A stretch of DNA of 7,361 bases, taken from Firmicutes bacterium UBA5499 (GTDB lineage Bacteria > Bacillota > DTU084). Positions 1-5,030 of this stretch are shown one piece after another. Within the stretch, counting starts at the first letter, position 1. Each line of letters opens with the position of its first letter. The stretch lies in NCBI GenBank assembly GCA_002426275.1, contig DIPB01000160.1:53466-60826 (forward strand), in the 5' to 3' direction. Below the pieces are notes generated by a model that was not told the origin of the DNA, did no database searches, and saw only the letters and a program-made list of their open reading frames with translations. Both the position numbers and the translations under genes were made by a program.

Positions 1-607
1 CGTAGCGGCCCTTGAAGACTCGTATCAGATGCCGTTTGGAAACGCTGAACGTTTTCCCCAAACTGCAAAGCGAAGGATTTTCGAAGATATGCTCATCAAT
101 GTATTTTTTGACGTAATCCGGCAGTGATGCCGGTGCCGGGCAGGCGCCGGCGCCGGATGCGGACATAAAAATATCCAGCAGCGCATGACAAGCTATGGCA
201 TTGTCATAGCGGCCGTCTTCAAGCATATGTGTCAACCGGCCGAAGGGCTCGCTGACAGCGGCTTTTCGGACAATCACGTCTCCGGCTGGCAGATAAAGCT
301 CAGCGAGTTTTTCCACCAACGCCCCGTCCACCCCAAACCACAGCTTTTTGTACGGATTTCCCCGGTCGGAATAATAGCGAATGCGAAGTCCCTTTTTCAC
401 ATAACAAAAATCGCCGGCCGTTAAGCGGTACTCCAAATCGCCGTGGACGATATGCCCTTCTCCGCTGATGACATATTCAAGGAGATATTTTGTAACGCGT
501 CTTGCCAGTGAATATTTTACGTCCGGATACACGATTCCGCCGCTTGCAATGCAAGCGATGGGATTTTCGCTTCGCGTGTTGACAAAAAAGCGCTCGTTGA
601 ACGGCAC
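1..607 (-). CDS. AraC-family transcriptional regulator (3' end cut by window edge)
   Basis: A DNA-binding regulator that probably senses a sugar. The reading frame is open from a GTG at 605-607 to the window edge, giving 202 visible residues. The GTG is chosen because AGGAGGG (614-620) lies 6 nt before it and the protein then starts like a typical AraC_binding cupin (residues about 5-100, including GGIVYPDV from residue 23 and a GDFCYVKKG strand). From about residue 164, YVKKYIDEHIFENPSL and LGKTFSVSKRHLIRVFK match the first helix-turn-helix of an AraC/XylS C-terminal domain. The second helix-turn-helix, roughly 80 residues judging from the usual 270-290 aa length, is outside the window. It is divergent from the alpha-galactosidase gene, so control of that gene is the natural inference. 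The family call is secure; the ligand is unknown. Confidence 0.88.
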   Translation of the reverse strand, partial: MPFNERFFVNTRSENPIACIASGGIVYPDVKYSLARRVTKYLLEYVISGEGHIVHGDLEYRLTAGDFCYVKKGLRIRYYSDRGNPYKKLWFGVDGALVEKLAELYLPAGDVIVRKAAVSEPFGRLTHMLEDGRYDNAIACHALLDIFMSASGAGACPAPASLPDYVKKYIDEHIFENPSLCSLGKTFSVSKRHLIRVFKGRY

Positions 608-629
608 TTCAATCCCTCCTCTTGCCGCG

Positions 630-658
630 ATTATAACGCCGCTCTCCGCCGATGTCAA
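630..658 (-). promoter_or_regulatory. Perfect consensus sigma-A promoter for the AraC-family gene
   Basis: Read on the minus strand, TTGACA (653-658) and TATAAT (630-635) are both exact consensus and are separated by exactly 17 nt. Transcription would start near position 623, giving a leader of about 16 nt that contains the AGGAGGG ribosome binding site. Confidence 0.85.
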
Positions 659-688
659 TAATCCTAATAAACTCGTCGCTTATAGCCA

Positions 689-718
689 TTGTTTGCAGCC
701 GGCTATCTCCCCTATACT
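689..718 (+). promoter_or_regulatory. Candidate promoter for the alpha-galactosidase gene
   Basis: TATACT (713-718, 5 of 6 to the -10 consensus) lies 18 nt after TTGTTT (689-694, 3 of 6 to the -35 consensus). The poor -35 would fit a promoter needing an activator such as the divergent AraC-type protein; that is inference. A second TATACT at 724-729 has no usable -35. Confidence 0.4.
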
Positions 719-730
719 TATCCTATACTT
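711..730 (+). repeat. Tandem CCTATACTT direct repeat in the melA promoter region
   Basis: CCTATACTT occurs at 711-719 and again at 722-730, an 11-bp period close to one helical turn, just before the melA ribosome binding site. AraC-family proteins often bind direct repeats, so this may be an operator. It may equally be a duplicated -10 element. Confidence 0.45.
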
Positions 731-755
731 CCAATAACAGAAAGGATGTGCAGCA

Positions 756-2057
756 GTGAAAAAAATCGTGATCATCGGTGCAGGCAGCTTTAATTTTACG
801 CGCGCAATTTCCCGTGACATCTTTACATTCCCGGCGCTGGCGGACTCGCACATCGCCCTTGTGGATCTTCCCGCGGGCGGAGAGCGCATGGAGGCCGCGC
901 GAGCAGTCATTGAGAAAACGATTCAAAAGGGAGGCTACCCCGGTTCGGTAAGCGCGACCTTCAATCGACGCGAAGCGCTTGAGGGAGCCGACGCCGTGCT
1001 CATTACAATCCGCAACGACACATCCCTCGACATGTGGAGCTGCGATCTCACCATCCCGAAAAAATACGGCGTAGATACAGTAATCGGCGATACCAGAGGC
1101 CCTTCCGGAGTTTTCCGGTTTCTTCGCTCCGCGCCCGTCCTGCTGGAAATCTGCCGCGATATTGAGCGGTACGCTCCGCGGGCGGTGGTGCTCAATTACA
1201 CAAACCCAATGGATATGGTGTGCAGCTATTTGAGCAAAATGACCTGTTTGCAGATCACCGGCCTTTGTCACAGCGTTCAGGGCACCGCAGCGATGCTGGC
1301 GGAATGGATCGGCGCCGACCTCCGGGACGTCGCCTACTTGTGCGCGGGCATCAACCATCAGGCCTTTTTTCTGGAGTACAAATGGCAGGGTCGGGATGCC
1401 TATCCAAAGATCCGAAAAGCTGTTGCAACGGATGCCGTGTATGAGAAAGACATCGTGCGCAACGAGATGTTTCTCGCCCTAGGCTATTATCCCACCGAAT
1501 CGTCAGGGCATAATTCCGAATACAATGCGTGGTTCCGCAAGCGTCAGGATCTGATCGCGCGCTACGCCCCGGATTCTTATGCCAGCTCAATTCGGCTCAT
1601 CGCCGAACGTGAAAAAACGCGGAATGAAGAAATGCGCCGGCAGGTTGAGGACGATACAATCGACCTCGAGCGTGGGAAAGAATATGCGGCGGAGATCTTA
1701 AACGCCTTGTTGGGAGACGGCACATTGTTCGAATTTAACGGCAATGTGCCAAACAGAGGGCTTATCACCAACCTGCCGCTGGAAGCTACGGTTGAAGTAC
1801 CAGTCACCGCTTCAAAAGCTGGGCTTCGGGCGTACAGGGTCGGCGATCTGCCAAGACATCTGGCCGCGTTGAATTATCAAAACGCACAGGCCGAAGAGCT
1901 GGCTGTGGAAGGGTGTATCGCGGGCGACCGGAACAAAATCTATCTCTCAGCGGTCTGCGATCCGCTTACGAGCGCCGTATGCAGCCTGGAGGAAATAAGG
2001 GCTATGGTAAACGAAATGTTTGCAGCCAACCGTGAGCGTCTAAAGACACTGAACTAA
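756..2057 (+). CDS. melA: Alpha-galactosidase, glycoside hydrolase family 4 (MelA type)
   Basis: Predicted cytoplasmic NAD+- and divalent-metal-dependent glycosidase that hydrolyses alpha-galactosides such as melibiose by the GH4 redox mechanism. The 433 residues open with a Rossmann nucleotide-binding loop (IGAGS, 7-11). Then come GDTRGPSG (111-118), NYTNP (147-151), the metal-site CHSV motif (171-174), GINH (198-201) and TESSGHNSEY (247-256). In GH4 the CHSV form goes with alpha-galactosidases, whereas other specificities carry CHEV, CHG or CN/CD variants, and the protein resembles E. coli MelA (451 aa) along its length. The start is a GTG, with AAAGGA (741-746) 9 nt upstream; there is no signal peptide. 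It is divergent from the AraC-type regulator. No transporter is visible, so substrate entry is unexplained here. A sibling GH4 specificity such as alpha-galacturonidase is a less likely alternative. Confidence 0.9.
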   Translation: MKKIVIIGAGSFNFTRAISRDIFTFPALADSHIALVDLPAGGERMEAARAVIEKTIQKGGYPGSVSATFNRREALEGADAVLITIRNDTSLDMWSCDLTIPKKYGVDTVIGDTRGPSGVFRFLRSAPVLLEICRDIERYAPRAVVLNYTNPMDMVCSYLSKMTCLQITGLCHSVQGTAAMLAEWIGADLRDVAYLCAGINHQAFFLEYKWQGRDAYPKIRKAVATDAVYEKDIVRNEMFLALGYYPTESSGHNSEYNAWFRKRQDLIARYAPDSYASSIRLIAEREKTRNEEMRRQVEDDTIDLERGKEYAAEILNALLGDGTLFEFNGNVPNRGLITNLPLEATVEVPVTASKAGLRAYRVGDLPRHLAALNYQNAQAEELAVEGCIAGDRNKIYLSAVCDPLTSAVCSLEEIRAMVNEMFAANRERLKTLN

Positions 2058-2101
2058 AGAAAACCCCGGTATGACTTCTCCATCACCTCAGCGCAAACCC
2101 A

Positions 2102-3103
2102 TTATGAAATATACAATATTGGCATGGTCCCCAACTTCCGCGATAACTCTTCGCGTAAAAAGGATTCTGCCTCAGCGCGTATATCGCTTCGGTAGCAGTA
2201 TTTGCCTCTCCCACGCCCGGTCATAATTCCCGGGTCGAAAGGTTGGACGGCATTGGGAAACGCTTCCGTGTTAATGGCATTCTGTACGAAGCTGTACGTC
2301 ATCAGTATAATCTCTATAAAGCCATTGTGCGTGACCTTTTCGCTCAGCTCATCCGCCAGGCGCTCTATCAATTCCGCGTATAGCAGCTTCCAATCGGGAA
2401 GCAGGATCACGGGCGCAATCAACAGCCCCACCGGATATCCTGCTTCAGCCATGTCGTTAAGCGCGCGGATTCTTGTGCGCAGCGGAGAGGTGCCCAACTC
2501 TATGCGGCGGATGATTTCCTGAGGGTTTACGCTCATGCGAAATATGGTCTTCCCCCTGTGATCAAGGTTAAGCAACGGATTTACCAGATTAAATTTCGTC
2601 GGAAAAGTCAGCTTTCCGCGGCCTTCGCGTGCGAAACGCTCGATTGTATAGATTAAGTTACCAGTTATGGCGTTTTCCAATACCAAATCGCTGTTGCTGC
2701 CGATTTCAAAAGTTTCCGGTACAGGAGCCGCAGCGCCCTTTGTCAGCAGCCTGTCCAACATTTGTTCGCGGTTAACAAACAGGCGCAAATAAGCGCATTT
2801 GTTGTAATTACACACTAAATAGCAGTATAGGCACATAGCCCTACAACCTGAGGACGTATACGGCGCCAGCCAGTCTGAAACCTTATGGTTCGGCACATAC
2901 CGGTGTGTCTTCCTGACTGCGATGATAAGATGGCTTTTTAGCTTGGGAAAGTCCCGATTCTCCGCCGCTGTCAGTTCCGGTATACGGTTATGATTCTCTA
3001 TCTTCATCCAGGGCAGGTTCGCGTATTTGCCCAGGAGATCCCGCCCCAGCTTATACTCAAGCGCACCCGGCTCATAATACACTGCATCAAAGCGTATATT
3101 CAT
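2102..3103 (-). CDS. splB: Spore photoproduct lyase, radical SAM DNA repair enzyme
   Basis: Repairs the spore photoproduct (5-thyminyl-5,6-dihydrothymine) made by UV in dormant spores, by SAM-dependent radical reversal at germination. The 333 residues match the family length (about 340). The radical-SAM cluster motif is C87-x3-C91-x2-C94, with Y93 and Y95 matching the two catalytic-site tyrosines of Bacillus-type enzymes. S138, K170 and S191 align with SAM-site residues (TSD, TKY and FSIN contexts). The key oddity is FEIGSNSD (132-139): the position that is the H-donor cysteine (FEAxCTSD) in B. subtilis and G. thermodenitrificans is S136 here. Nearby C98, C103 and C303 (KYCYR) are candidate substitutes. 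The ATG start follows GGGAGGG with 7 nt spacing. The gene is convergent with melA, 44 bp away, with no clear terminator between them. SplA is not visible. Confidence 0.9.
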   Translation of the reverse strand: MNIRFDAVYYEPGALEYKLGRDLLGKYANLPWMKIENHNRIPELTAAENRDFPKLKSHLIIAVRKTHRYVPNHKVSDWLAPYTSSGCRAMCLYCYLVCNYNKCAYLRLFVNREQMLDRLLTKGAAAPVPETFEIGSNSDLVLENAITGNLIYTIERFAREGRGKLTFPTKFNLVNPLLNLDHRGKTIFRMSVNPQEIIRRIELGTSPLRTRIRALNDMAEAGYPVGLLIAPVILLPDWKLLYAELIERLADELSEKVTHNGFIEIILMTYSFVQNAINTEAFPNAVQPFDPGIMTGRGRGKYCYRSDIRAEAESFLREELSRKLGTMPILYIS

Positions 3104-3123
3104 TCTGAATCCCTCCCGTCTTA

Positions 3124-3153
3124 TAGTTTGCCGGAAATAGCGGAAAACTATTT
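3124..3153 (-). promoter_or_regulatory. Sigma-G-like forespore promoter for splB
   Basis: On the minus strand, AAATA (3149-3153) and CAAACTA (3124-3130) are separated by 18 nt, against my recollection of the sigma-G consensus (about GMATA, N17-18, CATACTA). The match is 4 of 5 and 6 of 7. A forespore promoter fits splB biology. A weakness is that the start site would fall at about 3117, almost inside the GGGAGGG ribosome binding site (3111-3117). A 6-bp inverted repeat AAATAG-N7-CTATTT (3135-3153) sits in the same interval and could be an operator. Confidence 0.35.
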
Positions 3154-3203
3154 AAGACTGAAGGATTCACTATTATTGAGCAAAACATCAAAAGTCGACG
3201 GTA

Positions 3204-3232
3204 TTGCCTAACAGTAAGAAGCTTGATATAAT
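3204..3232 (+). promoter_or_regulatory. Sigma-A promoter driving the GIY-YIG gene leader
   Basis: TTGCCT (3204-3209, 4 of 6) and an exact TATAAT (3227-3232) are spaced by 17 nt. Transcription would begin near 3239, leaving an untranslated leader of about 130 nt before the ATG at 3369. Confidence 0.65.
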
Positions 3233-3238
3233 GGCAAA

Positions 3239-3368
3239 AGCAAGCGCATAGACCGTTAGGTTTTTTTCTCGAAGTAGCCAGTGCGGTCCTGTCTAGCTAG
3301 ACACGTATGCCCAAAAACTTTTGGCACAGGGTAAATCAGCAACTAGACCACCGAAACGGGGGATTTAA
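3239..3368 (+). ncRNA. Candidate structured regulatory 5' leader of the GIY-YIG gene
   Basis: The leader holds several complementary segments. A 14-bp perfect palindrome TGTCTAGCTAGACA spans 3290-3303. A hairpin built on CCAAAA and TTTTGG spans 3308-3326. CCACCG-AAA-CGGGGG (3348-3362) forms a stem, with one A-G mismatch, that buries the ribosome binding site GGGGGA (3358-3363). An alternative pairing is CGGT (3284-3287) with ACCG (3350-3353) plus GTCTAG (3291-3296) with CTAGAC (3343-3348). This would break the ribosome-site hairpin. GACCG (3251-3255) can also pair with CGGTC (3284-3288). I do not recognise a known riboswitch class. Function as a switch is inference from complementarity only. 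Confidence 0.4.
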
Positions 3369-3638
3369 ATGGGAGACGATTCCACAGAAGAATGGTGTGT
3401 TTATATACTTAAGTGCAGCGATGGGACTTTATATGCCGGGTCTACAAACAATATGAAGCGACGCCTTGAATCACACAATGACGGTTCGGGGGCAAACTAT
3501 ACGCATTCCCGCCGGCCAGTCGAACTGGTTTATCAAGAGCATTGCGGTAACCGTTCAGAGGCTCTAAAAAGAGAAGCCGCAATAAAAAAGCTATCACGGC
3601 GAGAGAAAATCGCGCTCTTGTCCCAAACTGAGCGATGA
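3369..3638 (+). CDS. GIY-YIG domain protein, UPF0213 (YhbQ/YazA-like) family
   Basis: A single-domain GIY-YIG nuclease-fold protein of 89 aa, the usual size for this family of stand-alone domains related to the UvrC N-terminal domain. VYILKC (11-16) supplies the GIY-equivalent strand and YAG (22-24) the YIG-equivalent. GSTNNMKRRLESH (24-36) holds the conserved arginine and histidine region, and EALKREAAIKKL (64-75) the conserved glutamate helix; E69 is the likely metal-binding acid. Nuclease activity has mostly not been demonstrated for this subfamily, so a role in DNA or RNA processing is inferred. The ATG follows GGGGGA with 5 nt spacing, in a stretch that can be sequestered in a hairpin. 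The gene has its own promoter and long leader, is divergent from splB, and no partner gene follows on its strand. Confidence 0.88.
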   Translation: MGDDSTEEWCVYILKCSDGTLYAGSTNNMKRRLESHNDGSGANYTHSRRPVELVYQEHCGNRSEALKREAAIKKLSRREKIALLSQTER

Positions 3639-3746
3639 AAAGTTCTACCAACGCACGTTGTGCTTAATTTCCCGAACCTTAGCGCTTCCATGCTGTTCTT
3701 CTCAAGAGGGCAGAATCGTGCTCCGACAATGCGAAATCCAGCCGCA

Positions 3747-3785
3747 GAAAAATAACGGGTGACGTTATCTCTTAACGCCACCCGT
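3747..3785 (-). terminator. Intrinsic terminator closing the SLOG/small-peptide operon
   Basis: Read on the minus strand, ACGGGTGGCGTTA (3773-3785) pairs with TAACGTCACCCGT (3755-3767): 13 pairs including one G-T wobble, around a 5-nt loop. It is followed by TATTTTTC (3747-3754). It lies 8 nt after the stop of the 42-aa ORF. The plus-strand side ends in a poorer CTGTTATTT, so it may weakly serve the GIY-YIG transcript too. Confidence 0.88.
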
Positions 3786-3792
3786 CTGTTAT

Positions 3793-3921
3793 TTAGTCGT
3801 CAACGCTGACTGCCAGTGAGCCGCCGCTGCAATTCACATTAATTATTACAGTACCGTCTTCGTTATTAATGACGATCTGGCCGCAATCAGGCGAGCAAAC
3901 GGGGTCGTCTCTTCTTCCCAC
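3793..3921 (-). CDS. 42-aa Cys-containing peptide, copy 3 of a local small-protein family
   Basis: Not a family I can name. A GTG start (3919-3921) is preceded by GGGGAGG with 7 nt between the GGAGG core and the start, and the ORF ends in TAA right before a strong terminator. The peptide has a polar N-terminus (MGRRDDPV), then C9-x3-C13-GQIVINNEDG, TVIINVNC with C31, SGG, and an acidic tail ending VDD. The two hydrophobic strands around NEDG suggest a beta-hairpin with the cysteines at its ends; no signal peptide or membrane segment is visible. Its core is nearly identical to copy 2 in the ORF just upstream, including a 28-bp exact DNA match, which argues for recent duplication and against a chance ORF. 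The function is unknown; a metal-binding peptide, spore-associated protein or peptide precursor are all only possible. Confidence 0.75.
   Translation of the reverse strand: MGRRDDPVCSPDCGQIVINNEDGTVIINVNCSGGSLAVSVDD
3858..3885 (-). repeat. 28-bp exact repeat, unit in the 42-aa ORF
   Basis: Identical over 28 bp to 4057-4084 and in the same frame; it encodes the CGQIVINNE core. The identity stops at a single mismatch on the upstream-coordinate side, after which CCG matches again. Confidence 0.95.
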
Positions 3922-3976
3922 TCGAAAACCTCCCCTTGACCAAACCGGTCTTTTTTATCTGAGCGCTGTGCTGTCG

Positions 3977-4327
3977 CTAATCTTCAACAGACTCAACCTG
4001 AAAACAGGGATCTATTTCCCCGCCGCAGCAATTGCAATTGATGATCACGGTTCCGCCTTCGTTATTAATGACGATCTGGCCGCAGACGGAAGAACACGGC
4101 GAATTAGAATTACCGCCCACGCTGCTTCCTCCTCTCGACAATTTCATATGCATCATATGATGAAAGAACGCTTCGCGTGCATTTAGACTCTCTTTGCCGT
4201 GCGACGGTGCGCTCTTATCTTCTCCCTCAGCAACTGGAGCAGGGTAATTATAATTGATTAAAAATTCTCCTTTGGCATTGCTGATGACTATCTGTCCGCA
4301 GCCCGAAGCGCAAGGTACCTGCTCCAT
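3977..4327 (-). CDS. 116-aa protein with two copies of the small Cys-peptide motif
   Basis: Unrecognised family. ATG start with GGGAGGAG just upstream. Copy 1 spans residues 6-27: C6-ASG-C10-GQIVISNAKG then EFLINYN, with no later cysteines. A linker of about 45 residues follows that is acidic and polar, then has a helical-looking segment carrying HHMMHM (56-61). Copy 2 spans residues 78-101: C78-SSV-C82-GQIVINNEGG, TVIINCNCC (C98, C100, C101), with C108 in the acidic tail ending VED. GAGAGGAGG 7 nt before an in-frame GTG (codon 70, 4118-4120) suggests copy 2 can also be made alone as a 47-aa peptide very like the downstream 42-aa one. So this is either a genuine two-repeat protein or two small genes joined in frame by loss of a stop. 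It lies 70 bp after the SLOG gene on the same strand, probably in one operon. Confidence 0.75.
   Translation of the reverse strand: MEQVPCASGCGQIVISNAKGEFLINYNYPAPVAEGEDKSAPSHGKESLNAREAFFHHMMHMKLSRGGSSVGGNSNSPCSSVCGQIVINNEGGTVIINCNCCGGEIDPCFQVESVED
4057..4084 (-). repeat. 28-bp exact repeat, unit in copy 2 of the 116-aa ORF
   Basis: Identical over 28 bp to 3858-3885 and 199 bp away from it. Copy 1 of the motif in the same ORF encodes a similar peptide with clearly different codons, so copies 2 and 3 share the more recent origin. Confidence 0.95.
4118..4136 (-). promoter_or_regulatory. Internal ribosome binding site and GTG inside the 116-aa ORF
   Basis: On the minus strand, GAGAGGAGG (4128-4136) is followed by AAGCAGC and an in-frame GTG (4118-4120). 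Strength and spacing equal those of the independent starts nearby, and the resulting product would begin MGGNSNSP, closely paralleling the MGRRDDP start of the 42-aa peptide. This supports separate translation of copy 2. Confidence 0.55.
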
Positions 4328-4397
4328 GCCAGCTCCTCCCTGCAGCGTTTACGCTAACATATGCCGAAGGAGCGCATTGTGCCTACGGGAACTTTCG

Positions 4398-4931
4398 CTA
4401 AATGGCTTCCCGCGCTGTTTGGTCGCTCAATGAAAAAGCCAGTTCCACAGCTTCCCGGGGAGTTTGGGCGTAATGGATTTTAACTGTCTGCCTTGGGTCT
4501 AGATAGCCGTCGGGAGCCACGGCGCGCACCAGATCAGCCCAACCGCCGCTGCCTTCCAACACCACCACATTCTTTCGATTTTGGTAGGCCATGGAAAGCT
4601 CGCCTAGCGTACCGTTGCCTCCTGCCACCATCACAACGCTGTCCGCGCTATGGATGAGAACCGCGCTGCGCTGTTCAAAACCAAGCCCGGTAGAGATGGG
4701 AACATCAACGTAAGAATTGGCCAGCCGCCTGTCGTCGCCGGGTAAAATTCCAACCACCAGACCGCCGGCCAAACTGGCGCCGCGGCTTGCAGCCGCCATG
4801 ATGCCATCCGTACCTCCTGTGAGCAAAATTCCAGCTTTTTGGGCGATCAATTTTCCCACTTCTTCCGCCAGCGCCAAAACTTTTGCCGGCGACTGGCCGC
4901 TTTGACCGATTACCGCTATTCTTGCAGGCAA
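4398..4931 (-). CDS. TIGR00725 family protein, SLOG (LOG/DprA-like) Rossmann fold
   Basis: A 177-aa cytoplasmic protein of the SLOG superfamily, which includes the LOG phosphoribohydrolases and DprA. Rossmann-type features are the N-terminal strand ARIAVIGQSG (3-12), LLTGGTDGIM (36-45), GLGFEQRSA (82-90), and the nucleotide-loop motif AGGNGTLGE (103-111). These match TIGR00725, whose members are usually about 150-180 aa and have no established function; nucleotide or nucleoside-phosphate binding is expected from the fold. The TTG start (4929-4931) is chosen because GGGAGGGG lies 6 nt upstream and the frame begins at the expected first strand. It is the first gene of a minus-strand run with the two Cys-peptide ORFs, ended by the terminator at 3747-3785. 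It is divergent from the DUF815 ATPase. The older label 'lysine decarboxylase' for this superfamily is not meaningful here. Confidence 0.87.
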   Translation of the reverse strand: MPARIAVIGQSGQSPAKVLALAEEVGKLIAQKAGILLTGGTDGIMAAASRGASLAGGLVVGILPGDDRRLANSYVDVPISTGLGFEQRSAVLIHSADSVVMVAGGNGTLGELSMAYQNRKNVVVLEGSGGWADLVRAVAPDGYLDPRQTVKIHYAQTPREAVELAFSLSDQTAREAI

Positions 4932-4960
4932 AGATATCCCCTCCCTTATCCACGCTCTTA

Positions 4961-4969
4961 ATTATATCA
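4961..4969 (-). promoter_or_regulatory. Extended -10 promoter for the SLOG/small-peptide operon
   Basis: On the minus strand, TGATATAAT is an exact extended -10 element (TG-N-TATAAT). No good -35 is present at 17 nt, which is tolerated by extended -10 promoters. Transcription would start about 25 nt before the TTG of the SLOG gene. Confidence 0.6.
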
Positions 4970-5030
4970 TACCGGGCAGGATTTGCTGCCGCCCTCACCG
5001 AAGAAAAAGTAAAAGAGGAGGATTCGCACA

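Noticed and set aside
723..1358. 211-codon open frame on the minus strand within melA
   Set aside because: It is antisense to clear GH4 motifs, has no family resemblance, and its predicted product reads as a reverse-frame shadow.
3255..3267. GTTAGG followed by seven T, with CCTAAC at 3207-3212, as an intrinsic terminator
   Set aside because: The arms are 42 nt apart, and the upstream arm precedes the predicted transcription start, so it would not be in the transcript.
3239..3368. Leader considered as a c-di-GMP, ZTP, preQ1 or T-box element because of CACAGGG, ACCACCG and CTAGCTA stretches
   Set aside because: Only isolated words match; the full conserved cores and their order are absent.
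3639..3745. Search for a further small gene between the GIY-YIG stop and the terminator
   Set aside because: No ribosome binding site plus start with a plausible product on either strand; only a 4-bp GCAC-GTT-GTGC hairpin is visible.
3924..3960. GACC-AAACC-GGTC followed by six T on the plus strand, resembling a terminator
   Set aside because: The stem is only 4 bp, it lies about 300 bp past the nearest plus-strand gene, and on the strand that is transcribed here it has no U-tract.
4355..4380. CATATGTTA on the minus strand, matching a sigma-K -10 pattern (CATANNNTA), with AC 15 nt upstream, before the 116-aa ORF
   Set aside because: The match is short and degenerate, the spacing is about 1-2 nt short of usual, and the gene is explained by read-through from the SLOG gene. 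It remains a possible spore-stage promoter if the peptides prove spore-specific.
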